From: Glaciecola sp. HTCC2999
GTDB taxonomy: Bacteria; Pseudomonadota; Gammaproteobacteria; Enterobacterales; Alteromonadaceae
Assembly: GCA_949498985.1 (NCBI GenBank)
Contig: CATECQ010000030.1
Coordinates: forward strand, 1 to 43,439
DNA length: 43,439 bases
Direction of reading: 5' to 3'
Shown: piece after piece, positions 1-7,106 of the stretch
Layout: each line of letters starts with the position of its first letter
How positions within the stretch are numbered: position 1 is the first letter of the stretch
Program-made: the position numbers and the translations under genes
The notes under the pieces: generated by a model
The model's database searches: none
What the model saw: only the letters and a program-made list of their open reading frames with translations
Told to the model about the DNA's origin: nothing

Positions 1-92
1 TGTTGACCTAGTGCAGGACCAACTGGTGGACTTGGGTTTGCAGCGCCAGCTGCAACTTGTAGCTTAATTAAGCCAGTGACTTTCTTCGCCAT
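1..92 (-). CDS. rplK: 50S ribosomal protein L11, N-terminal fragment
   Basis: The first 30 codons of L11 lie here; the rest of the gene is beyond the left edge. The translation starts [20 protein letters not shown] and continues with the PPVGPALGQ segment that is nearly invariant in L11. L11 binds the GTPase-associated region of 23S rRNA and takes part in factor binding and the stringent response. A GAGAG ribosome-binding site lies about ten bases before the ATG. The gene follows nusG on the same strand, as in most bacteria, but a terminator and a near-consensus promoter separate the two, so the ribosomal protein operon is probably transcribed independently of secE-nusG. Confidence 0.95.
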   Translation of the reverse strand, partial: MAKKVTGLIKLQVAAGAANPSPPVGPALGQ

Positions 93-182
93 GTTTATAT
101 ACTCTCAGTTTGTGGGTTGTGCGCCTATTAGGTATTGAGAATATCTAAATCAAAGGCTCCCCACGCAAATAAAGGGACGCGG

Positions 183-211
183 ATTATAGTTCATATATAA
201 TTTTGTGTAAA
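183..211 (-). promoter_or_regulatory. Sigma70 promoter for rplK
   Basis: On the minus strand TTTACA (206-211) and TATAAT (183-188) are separated by exactly 17 bases. This is one of the best sigma70 matches in the window. It lies about 90 bases before the rplK start and just after the nusG terminator, as expected for a strong ribosomal protein operon promoter. Confidence 0.8.
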
Positions 212-308
212 GAGTTAATTTAACATTGGCATGGCACACTAACATGCAACTGTGAATTGCACTATCTTATGATAAGTCTACGAATGTAATCAGACCGATT
301 TTAAAAGT

Positions 309-341
309 AAAAAACCCAACACATTGCTGTATTGGGTTTTA
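309..341 (-). terminator. Intrinsic terminator after nusG
   Basis: The arms AAAACCCAA (311-319) and TTGGGTTTT (332-340) pair perfectly, with a few more pairs inside after one mismatch. Read on the minus strand, the stem ends in GGG followed by six T, a classical rho-independent terminator. It lies about 30 bases past the nusG stop and should end the tRNA-Trp-secE-nusG transcript. Confidence 0.8.
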
Positions 342-371
342 TATTCTTTGCATGAACTAAATATAAATAGC

Positions 372-905
372 TTAGTTCTTTTCGACTTGGCCAAATTCCA
401 ATTCTACAGGAGTAGAACGACCAAAAATAAGGACCGAGACTTTTAAACGACTCTTATCATAATCGACTTCTTCAATGGTACCTTCAAAGTCAGCGAATGG
501 GCCTTCTGTCACGCGTACTAACTCACCTGGTTCAAACATTGTTTTCGGTTTAGGTGAGTCCACATTTTCTTCAAGACGGTTTAAGATAGCATCAGCTTCT
601 TTCTTGGTGATTGGCATTGGACGATCTGAAGTACCACCAATGAAACCTAATACACGTGGTACTGATTTCACTAAATGCCATGAATCTTCATTCATATCCA
701 TCTCAACTAACACATAACCAGGGAAAAATTTACGCTCTGACTTTCGCTTTTGTCCTGCGCGCATCTCAACTACTTCTTCAGTCGGGACTAGGATCTCACC
801 AAAATGTTCTTCCATTGAATTTGTTTTGATGTGCTCTAATAAGGTTTTCTGCACACGAGCTTCATAGCCCGAGAATGCTTGTACTACGTACCAACGTTTA
901 CTCAT
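372..905 (-). CDS. nusG: Transcription termination/antitermination factor NusG
   Basis: NusG binds RNA polymerase, suppresses pausing, and links transcription to Rho or to the ribosome through S10. The 177-residue protein has the usual length. The N-terminal NGN domain (about 1-115) begins [13 protein letters not shown] and holds the [10 protein letters not shown] core strand. The C-terminal KOW domain (about 123-177) begins [17 protein letters not shown]. The start codon lies 3 bases after the secE stop, so the two genes are translationally close and co-transcribed. This is the standard bacterial order secE-nusG-rplK, although a terminator follows here. The assignment is secure and I see nothing unusual in the protein. 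Confidence 0.97.
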   Translation of the reverse strand: MSKRWYVVQAFSGYEARVQKTLLEHIKTNSMEEHFGEILVPTEEVVEMRAGQKRKSERKFFPGYVLVEMDMNEDSWHLVKSVPRVLGFIGGTSDRPMPITKKEADAILNRLEENVDSPKPKTMFEPGELVRVTEGPFADFEGTIEEVDYDKSRLKVSVLIFGRSTPVELEFGQVEKN

Positions 906-908
906 GAT

Positions 909-1289
909 TTAAAACCCTATGCCTGTAATAAAGCCTACTAGACGAACAATAATGCCATCTAAACCCCATAATATTAGCGCCATGATTAATGTCGCCACTA
1001 GTACGATTAATGTCGTTTGTGTCGCTTCTTGGCGATTTGGCCAGACGACTTTACGTACTTCAGTACGTGAATCTTTGGCAAAGCCTAGGAAACGAGTGCC
1101 TTTATTCGTAGTTGCAGCGATAAAACCCACCACAACAACTACCGCCACAGCAGCTAATGCACGATATAAGACTGATACTTCTTCATAATGATAGTTAGCC
1201 GCAACTAACCCACTGAACAAGACCATCACTATTAACCACTTAAGGGTATCTAAACCGCCACCTGATTGTGCTTCGATTTTTTCACTCAT
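909..1289 (-). CDS. secE: Preprotein translocase subunit SecE
   Basis: SecE is the small essential clamp subunit of the SecYEG channel in the inner membrane. The 126-residue product has three hydrophobic segments (about 15-33, 43-60 and 93-113), which is the enterobacterial three-helix form rather than the short single-helix form. The diagnostic amphipathic stretch EVRKVVWPNRQEA (77-89) precedes the last helix. The gene lies between tRNA-Trp and nusG on one strand, with 3 bases between it and nusG. Its start is about 55 bases after the tRNA CCA end, so its mRNA 5' end is probably created by tRNA processing. Confidence 0.96.
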   Translation of the reverse strand: MSEKIEAQSGGGLDTLKWLIVMVLFSGLVAANYHYEEVSVLYRALAAVAVVVVVGFIAATTNKGTRFLGFAKDSRTEVRKVVWPNRQEATQTTLIVLVATLIMALILWGLDGIIVRLVGFITGIGF

Positions 1290-1344
1290 TGCTCTATCCT
1301 AGCTATAATGCGCTATTGCACATGGGCAATCTACGCTAAAAAAG

Positions 1345-1421
1345 TGGCAGGGGCGGAGGGATTCGAACCCCCAACCATCGGTTTTGGAGACCGCTGTTCT
1401 ACCAATTGGAACTACGCCCCT
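1345..1421 (-). tRNA. trnW: tRNA-Trp (anticodon CCA, CCA end encoded)
   Basis: The minus strand folds as a full cloverleaf. The acceptor stem is AGGGGCG/CGCCCCT, the anticodon loop is CTCCAAA with anticodon CCA, the T arm is GGGGG-TTCGAAT-CCCTC, and discriminator G is followed by genomic CCA. Compared with E. coli tRNA-Trp it has three differences. There is one extra C between positions 13 and 14, giving a 9-base D loop and 77 bases in total. Position 24 is A, giving a U11-A24 pair. Positions 27 and 43 are G and A, so the top pair of the anticodon stem is a mismatch. It lies upstream of secE on the same strand, a common gammaproteobacterial arrangement, but no tuf gene precedes it. Confidence 0.96.
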
Positions 1422-1529
1422 GCAGTGTGATATCGAGCTAAACACTCCATATCATTCAACAAATTTTACATACACCTCGATTGTGCTGCCTGAAAAAATA
1501 AAATAAGGGAGTACAATGAAGGGATGCGT

Positions 1530-1557
1530 ATTATACCCACGTTTACCAGTTAATCAA
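1530..1557 (-). promoter_or_regulatory. Sigma70 promoter for tRNA-Trp-secE-nusG
   Basis: On the minus strand TTGATT (1552-1557) and a perfect TATAAT (1530-1535) are spaced by 16 bases. A GC-rich stretch (ACGCATCCC) follows the -10 box, resembling the discriminator of growth-rate-controlled stable RNA promoters. The -35 box overlaps the stop codon of the ABC exporter gene. Transcription would start about 100 bases before the mature tRNA. This is inferred from sequence alone. Confidence 0.65.
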
Positions 1558-3391
1558 GCCCTATAAAACCGCCAGTTTGATGAGACCAGAGTTTTTCGTA
1601 TATTCCCTGTTTATCAAGTAACGCTTGGTGAGTGCCAGATTCAACGATTTTGCCGTCATCTAGCACAATCAATCGATCCATTTGTGCAATCGTAGATAAC
1701 CGATGGGCAATCGCTAATACTGTTTTATCTTGCATGACTTTATCTAAACAATGTTGAATCGCCGCTTCGACTTCCGAATCAAGTGCTGAAGTCGCTTCAT
1801 CTAAAATCAAGATAGGTGCATCTTTTAGCATCACCCTCGCAATAGCAATTCGCTGACGTTGCCCGCCAGAGAGTTTTACGCCTCGCTCACCGACGTGGGC
1901 ATCAAATCCTGTGCGCCCCTTAGCATCGCTAAGTTGTAAAATAAATTCATAGGCTTCTGCTTGTTTTGCGGCCGCAATCATCTCAGCTTCAGTTGCTCCC
2001 TCGCGTCCGTATAAAATATTATCCCGCACTGATCGATGCATTAATGAGGTATCTTGCGTCACCATAGAAATTTTTGCGCGTAATGTTTCTTGAGCCACAT
2101 CATCAATCCTCTGCCCATCAATGCTTATCTGACCGCCTTGTACATCATAAAAACGCATTAACAGATTCACTAAGGTTGATTTACCTGCCCCTGATCGTCC
2201 CACAATACCGACTTTTTCACCGGGTTTAATCGCAAGATCTAACTTATCAAAGACGGAAATCTGGTGATCATTAGCCCCTTGGTAGTAAAAGTCGACTTGA
2301 TTAAAATTGATCGCACCACCTTTGACTACTAACGCAGGTGCCTGAGGTTTATCGGTAACAGCCACTGGAATAGATAAGGAATTGATCCCATCTTGGACCG
2401 TTCCGATATTTTCGAAAATTGAAGAAACTTCCCACATGATCCATTGACTCATGCCATTTAGCCGCAAGGCTAAACTCACTGCTATTGCGAGTGCGCCACC
2501 ACCGACTATCCCTAGCGTCCAGAGGTAAATAGATAAGCCCGCAACGCAAAAAACTAATACTGTATTGGAATACCATACACAACCATATAATAATGTAACT
2601 AGGCGCATTTGAGGATGTACGGTTTGCAAGAATCCATCCATACCGTCTTTAGCATAAGACGCTTCACGAGAAGTATGAGCAAATAGCTTGACGGTCATGA
2701 TATTAGTATAACTATCTACGATCCGACCGGTCATGATAGAACGGGCATCCGCTTGCTGTTTAGACACTGCTTTAAGACGTGGTAAAATAAAATACAAAAT
2801 GGTCACGTAGACGGCAAACCAAATCATAAAAGGGACACTTAAACGCCAGTCAGTTGCAAAAACTAACACCACAATAGAGATGAAATACACACTGATATAC
2901 ACCATCAAATCGAGTAATTTCATTACCGTTTCACGAACAGCAAGGGCTGTTTGCATTACTTTAGTAGCAACTCGTCCAGCAAATTCATCCTGAAAATAGG
3001 CCAGTGACTGACCCAGAATGTATTGATGGGCCATCCAGCGAAAACGCATCGGATAATTACCCAATAATGACTGATGTACCAAGAAAGATTTAAGAATGAC
3101 TAGTAATGGCAGTACAACCAGTAGAATGCCACCAATCCATATTAAACCTGATGATTCTTCAGCAATAAACGTGCTGGAATTACGGCTTGCAAACCAATCA
3201 ACCAACTGCCCTAAATACCCAAAAATAGTGACTTCAAGAACGGCTATGGCCGCAGAAAATAACGATACTGTTAGTAATACCGGCCATATACCCCGGGTAA
3301 AATATAGACAGAATCCCCATACACTTTTCGGCGGTTGCGTGCGCGGCACATCGGGAAAAGGCGCAATTAGGCTTTCAAACCATTTATACAT
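1550..3391 (-). CDS. ABC-type exporter, fused membrane and ATPase domains
   Basis: This 613-residue half-transporter would act as a dimer in the inner membrane. Residues about 30-330 form a type I exporter membrane domain with six hydrophobic segments. Residues about 358-600 form the ATPase domain, with Walker A GRSGAGKS (398-405), Q-loop near VTQDTSLM, signature LSGGQ (507-511), Walker B ILILDE (527-532) and switch His 563 (IAHRLST). It resembles the MsbA/MdlB family and commonly annotated multidrug exporters. The substrate cannot be deduced. The start has an AAGG site 9 bases upstream, and the gene follows the RraA-like gene by 15 bases, so the two are likely co-transcribed. All ATP-binding motifs are intact. 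Confidence 0.9.
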   Translation of the reverse strand: MYKWFESLIAPFPDVPRTQPPKSVWGFCLYFTRGIWPVLLTVSLFSAAIAVLEVTIFGYLGQLVDWFASRNSSTFIAEESSGLIWIGGILLVVLPLLVILKSFLVHQSLLGNYPMRFRWMAHQYILGQSLAYFQDEFAGRVATKVMQTALAVRETVMKLLDLMVYISVYFISIVVLVFATDWRLSVPFMIWFAVYVTILYFILPRLKAVSKQQADARSIMTGRIVDSYTNIMTVKLFAHTSREASYAKDGMDGFLQTVHPQMRLVTLLYGCVWYSNTVLVFCVAGLSIYLWTLGIVGGGALAIAVSLALRLNGMSQWIMWEVSSIFENIGTVQDGINSLSIPVAVTDKPQAPALVVKGGAINFNQVDFYYQGANDHQISVFDKLDLAIKPGEKVGIVGRSGAGKSTLVNLLMRFYDVQGGQISIDGQRIDDVAQETLRAKISMVTQDTSLMHRSVRDNILYGREGATEAEMIAAAKQAEAYEFILQLSDAKGRTGFDAHVGERGVKLSGGQRQRIAIARVMLKDAPILILDEATSALDSEVEAAIQHCLDKVMQDKTVLAIAHRLSTIAQMDRLIVLDDGKIVESGTHQALLDKQGIYEKLWSHQTGGFIGLD

Positions 3392-3406
3392 ATTGAAACG
3401 CCTTAA

Positions 3407-4027
3407 TTATTCAGTGAGTCTTGCAAGAATTTTTTCTACATTGGCATAATGATTTGCTTGCCACTCATCAAGAGTTTGGCTTGCATCTTTCGCATGGCGC
3501 TGCTGCGCAATCTTCAAAGCCGCATTTGTTTGTGCTTTTGGAATAACCGCGACCCCGTCATTATCAGCAACAATAATATCTCCTGTATGGACGAGCACAT
3601 CACCTACCAGCACAGGCTGCTCTAGTGGATCAAATACTTTTTTCGCTCCGGGTTTTGGACATACACCCATACCATGCACAGGAAATTGAGCCGCTGTTAC
3701 TTCATCAATATCACGAATTACCCCGTCGACTACAAATGCAGTAATGCCTCGTCCTTGGGCAATCGCACAGACATTGCCACCTGATACTGCAAATTGAGTG
3801 TCGGCTTGGATCACCAGGACATCTCCTGGTTCAGCGGCATAAATGGCAGCATGTACCATCAAATGGTCACCTGGCGCACATTTTACTGTGAACGCGCGTC
3901 CGGCAAAACGAGGCATACCTTGCCATAAAGCATGAATTCGGTGATGCATAAATTGTTCACGAGGTAATGCGTCAGCTAGATCACATGTTGATACCTTAGT
4001 GAATGATGAGTAGTTCGGATGCGTCAT
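3407..4027 (-). CDS. RraA-like 4-hydroxy-4-methyl-2-oxoglutarate aldolase family protein
   Basis: The protein belongs to the RraA/HMG aldolase fold. It contains the conserved GDVLVIQAD strand, the GGNVCAIAQGRGITAFVVDG segment and the DNDGVAVIP strand. The sequence G-(about 20)-R-D-x-D, seen as VIRDID, matches the metal-binding signature of the pyruvate aldolases. The RNase E inhibitor RraA lacks this acidic residue, so an aldolase or oxaloacetate decarboxylase role is more likely. I chose the ATG at 4027 (206 residues), which has AAGGGA upstream and begins MTHPNYSSF. A longer frame would overlap the preceding gene and adds an unconserved N-terminus. It lies between the MAPEG gene and the ABC exporter on the same strand. 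Its natural substrate is unknown. Confidence 0.82.
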   Translation of the reverse strand: MTHPNYSSFTKVSTCDLADALPREQFMHHRIHALWQGMPRFAGRAFTVKCAPGDHLMVHAAIYAAEPGDVLVIQADTQFAVSGGNVCAIAQGRGITAFVVDGVIRDIDEVTAAQFPVHGMGVCPKPGAKKVFDPLEQPVLVGDVLVHTGDIIVADNDGVAVIPKAQTNAALKIAQQRHAKDASQTLDEWQANHYANVEKILARLTE

Positions 4028-4047
4028 GAAATCCCTTATAAATTCAC

Positions 4048-4452
4048 TTAAATAATGAAAGCAAATGCCCAATAAATACAGATACCAAATTGAATCAAAA
4101 ACGTCACAAAACGTAATTGAATAGCTATAGGACTGGTAGATATTGCTAAAATAATCGATTGAGCAAGACGTGCACCTAGCAAGGCATAAGCAAGACCATC
4201 AGTTACCTCAGTGTTACCTGTTGCAATGGCGTAAATGAGCAAACCACCAATGAATGGAAAACATTCAATCGCATTTGCATGTATACGGGTTAACCGATAA
4301 CCTAAATCTGGGAGATCTTTGCCGTCAGGCGAAAATTTCAAGCTTTTGTTTTTCCCGCTTAATCCATAATAGCTGCGATATCCTGCTAAAATTAAAAGCA
4401 GTGCCATGATTAAAATAATATAATGTAAAAATACGATATGAGTAGCAGTCAT
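4048..4452 (-). CDS. MAPEG family membrane protein
   Basis: This 134-residue protein consists largely of four hydrophobic segments (about 5-25, 65-80, 85-105 and 112-133). It carries the MAPEG-type motif RxHANAxExFP (about 55-66) after the first loop, followed by GARLAQSIIL. MAPEG proteins include microsomal glutathione S-transferases, but bacterial members are mostly uncharacterised, so I give no reaction. A good AAGGAC site precedes the ATG. It lies 70 bases after dbpA and 20 bases before the RraA-like gene on the same strand. A glutathione-linked role would fit the family, but nothing adjacent supports it. Confidence 0.8.
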   Translation of the reverse strand: MTATHIVFLHYIILIMALLLILAGYRSYYGLSGKNKSLKFSPDGKDLPDLGYRLTRIHANAIECFPFIGGLLIYAIATGNTEVTDGLAYALLGARLAQSIILAISTSPIAIQLRFVTFLIQFGICIYWAFAFII

Positions 4453-4522
4453 AATATTGTCCTTATTTGTGTGTTGTTACCATAAATGAGTGTTATCGTC
4501 GTTACAATCTCAATATATCTAT

Positions 4523-5896
4523 CTAACAGCGTCTAACGCGAAACTTCTTACCTTTGATTTTCCCTTCTCGAAATTGAGCCATAGCTCGCTTTACGCTACG
4601 TAACTTCACTGCAATAAACGAGACTTGGTTCGTCACATTGATCTTGCCAATATCATCACCATCAATACCCGCTTCTTTGGTTAACGCCCCTAAAATATCA
4701 CCTGGACGCAACTTTTGACGTTTACCACCATCAATACTCAACGTCACAAATATTGGTTGTACGATACGATTCGCATGATAACGCACACTTTCAATGCCTT
4801 TGGGTTTTAACACGACTTGTGCATGCGCTTCAATGGCTCGCAATCCGGCCATTTCAGACTCACTTACTAATGTCACCGCTAGACCTTCGGCGTCTGCACG
4901 ACCGGTACGACCAATTCGGTGCACATACACATCAGGCTCTTCGGTGACGGTATAATTGATGACTACATCAACCGCATCAATATCTAAACCGCGTGCGGCA
5001 ACATCCGTAGCAACTAATACTAACGCTGATTTATGAGCAAAACGAGTCAGTACTTGTGTGCGTTCGCGCTGTTCTAAATCACCATTTAGAGCCACCGCAG
5101 CGATATCTTTTTGCTGCAAGTATTCAGTCAGTGCGAAGGTCTGTGCTTTTGTATGACAAAACACAATCGCTGCTTGAGCTTGATAATGACTCAGTACGGC
5201 TGCTACTGCCTGATCGCGATGTTCGTCTGTGACTTTATATGCAATTTGTTCAATCTTTGTTCCAGTGTGCAAGGATTGAGTTTCAATTCGCTGGGGGGTT
5301 TTTTGTACCGCATCGCTGATTTGAGCAATCGTATCTGGATAAGTGGCTGAAAATAACAATGTTTGACGTTGCTTGGGTAAATGCTGAAAAATCACTTCCA
5401 GCTCATCATAAAACCCCATATCAAGCATTCTGTCAGCTTCATCTAGCACAAACTGTTGGAGCTCTTTTAGGTGAACACGATGCTTCATCAAATGATCCAT
5501 CACTCGTCCGGGTGTGCCCACAATAATATGAGGGCGATGTTTGAGTGTCGCAATTTGACCATTCATCGGAATGCCACCATATAACGTGGTGATTTTCACA
5601 TTGTCCATGCGACGAGCAAGTAAGCGAAGCTGTTCAGCAACTTGGTCGGCTAATTCACGGGTTGGACATAATACCAATGCATGCGTGTACGTTTTTGTTG
5701 GATCTAATGATTGTAATATTCCCAATCCAAATGCAGCAGTTTTACCACTACCTGTTTTAGCTTGAGCTAAAACATCTTCACCTTTAAGTATCACTGGCAA
5801 AGTTGCAGCTTGAATATCTGTTAAGTTTGTGTAGCCAAGCTCTTTGACTGATTGTAGTAACTCGGGGCGCAAATTTTGCGCAGCAAAATCACTCAT
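4523..5896 (-). CDS. dbpA: ATP-dependent RNA helicase DbpA
   Basis: DbpA is a DEAD-box helicase that is stimulated by hairpin 92 of 23S rRNA and acts late in 50S subunit assembly. In 457 residues it shows the Q-motif region (about 22-30), motif I AKTGSGKT (46-53), Ia PTRELADQ, DEAD (152-155), SAT (183-185) and the helicase C-terminal motif HRIGRTGRA. The last 70 or so residues form the DbpA-type RNA-binding domain (LRPGDILGALTKEAGI onward), which separates it from other DEAD-box proteins. The start is the ATG at 5896, which shares one base with the pyrC stop (TAATG) and gives exactly the E. coli length. A TTG fifteen bases upstream is less likely. It is translationally coupled to pyrC. Confidence 0.94.
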   Translation of the reverse strand: MSDFAAQNLRPELLQSVKELGYTNLTDIQAATLPVILKGEDVLAQAKTGSGKTAAFGLGILQSLDPTKTYTHALVLCPTRELADQVAEQLRLLARRMDNVKITTLYGGIPMNGQIATLKHRPHIIVGTPGRVMDHLMKHRVHLKELQQFVLDEADRMLDMGFYDELEVIFQHLPKQRQTLLFSATYPDTIAQISDAVQKTPQRIETQSLHTGTKIEQIAYKVTDEHRDQAVAAVLSHYQAQAAIVFCHTKAQTFALTEYLQQKDIAAVALNGDLEQRERTQVLTRFAHKSALVLVATDVAARGLDIDAVDVVINYTVTEEPDVYVHRIGRTGRADAEGLAVTLVSESEMAGLRAIEAHAQVVLKPKGIESVRYHANRIVQPIFVTLSIDGGKRQKLRPGDILGALTKEAGIDGDDIGKINVTNQVSFIAVKLRSVKRAMAQFREGKIKGKKFRVRRC

Positions 5897-6939
5897 TATA
5901 CTAACTGCCAATTAACAGCTTGTCCGGCAAAAAATGGCACGATATCGTCGCCTGTGGGTAAGAGTATTTGTTCAGGGATCGTCCATTGCTTCCGCGTTAA
6001 TGTTATTGAGCCTGTATTCCTGGGCAACCCATAAAAATCAGGTCCAAAATGCGATGCAAAGCCTTCTAATTTATCTAGCGCATCAAGTTCATCGAATACT
6101 TGTGCATACAGCTCTATTGCACTCCAAGCTGAGTAACACCCCGCACAACCACAGGCCGATTCCTTTTTATGTTTTTCATGTGGAGCAGAATCTGTTCCTA
6201 AGAAAAACTTAGACGAGCCCGACGCAACTACTTCACGCAGTGCATGTTGATGTATATTGCGTTTTAACACAGGTAAGCAATAGTTATGCGGCTTCACACC
6301 ACCCACCAGTAAATCATTTCGATTTAATAGTAAATGTTGTGGAGTAATCGTCGCGGCGACATTATCGCTACAGCTGAGAACAAAATCGACAGCATCTTTA
6401 GTCGTGATGTGTTCAAAAACAATTTTCAACCCTGGGAAAGCAGCAACGACATGCTGCAAATGCTGCTCTATGAATTGTGCTTCACGATCAAAAATATCCA
6501 CATGAGCTTGGGTGACCTCACCGTGAACTAGCAACAACATTCCGACTTCTTGCATGGTTTCAAATACAGGATACAGCGCTTCGATACTTTTAGCCGCAGC
6601 CTCTGAATTAGTCGTGCCACCTGCAGGATACAATTTTGAAGCGACAATACCTGCGGCTTTTGCTTCGCGAATATCATCAGGCGATGTAGTACTCGTCAAA
6701 AAAAGTGTCACAAGTGGCTCAAATTCTGGGAAATCTTTGGCTTGAGTCAAGATACGGTCTTTATACGCTAACGCCATTTGTGTATTTGTCACTGGCGGTA
6801 CAAGATTTGGCATCACTATCGCACGGCGAAAACAACGCGCAGTTGCAGGGACTGTTTCTGCCAACATCTCACCATCTCGAAAATGTAAATGCCAATCATC
6901 AGGCGTTGTTAAGGTTAACGTATTGTTTTCGTTGCTCAT
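5896..6939 (-). CDS. pyrC: Dihydroorotase
   Basis: PyrC cyclises carbamoyl-aspartate to dihydroorotate, the third step of pyrimidine synthesis. The 347-residue length and the motifs fit the enterobacterial class II enzyme. They include [10 protein letters not shown] with zinc ligands H17 and H19, the carbamylated bridging lysine K102 in [19 protein letters not shown], and the catalytic Asp in [12 protein letters not shown]. The gene starts with ATG and a GAGA site. It is followed by dbpA with a one-base overlap. It is transcribed away from the OlsF-like gene across a 167-base intergenic region, which must hold its promoter. I see no PyrR-like or attenuator structure in the short leader. Confidence 0.96.
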   Translation of the reverse strand: MSNENNTLTLTTPDDWHLHFRDGEMLAETVPATARCFRRAIVMPNLVPPVTNTQMALAYKDRILTQAKDFPEFEPLVTLFLTSTTSPDDIREAKAAGIVASKLYPAGGTTNSEAAAKSIEALYPVFETMQEVGMLLLVHGEVTQAHVDIFDREAQFIEQHLQHVVAAFPGLKIVFEHITTKDAVDFVLSCSDNVAATITPQHLLLNRNDLLVGGVKPHNYCLPVLKRNIHQHALREVVASGSSKFFLGTDSAPHEKHKKESACGCAGCYSAWSAIELYAQVFDELDALDKLEGFASHFGPDFYGLPRNTGSITLTRKQWTIPEQILLPTGDDIVPFFAGQAVNWQLV

Positions 6940-7106
6940 GAAAATGTCTCTATAAAATTAATCACCAAAAGGATATGTGCATGATTATGCCAGAATTTGA
7001 TAAATTTAGCCCCTGATTTGATAAATATTGTCACAATGATTGCCATTAATACCAATTATAGATTATCGTGAAAAAATCGTATTTATGACATCTAGCAAGG
7101 AAAGAC

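Noticed and set aside
3407-4072. Longer version of the RraA-like gene starting at 4072
   Set aside because: The extra 15 residues overlap the MAPEG gene and are not family-like; the ATG at 4027 has an AAGGGA site.
5897-5911. Upstream TTG start for dbpA
   Set aside because: The ATG at 5896 forms a TAATG junction with pyrC and gives the E. coli length.
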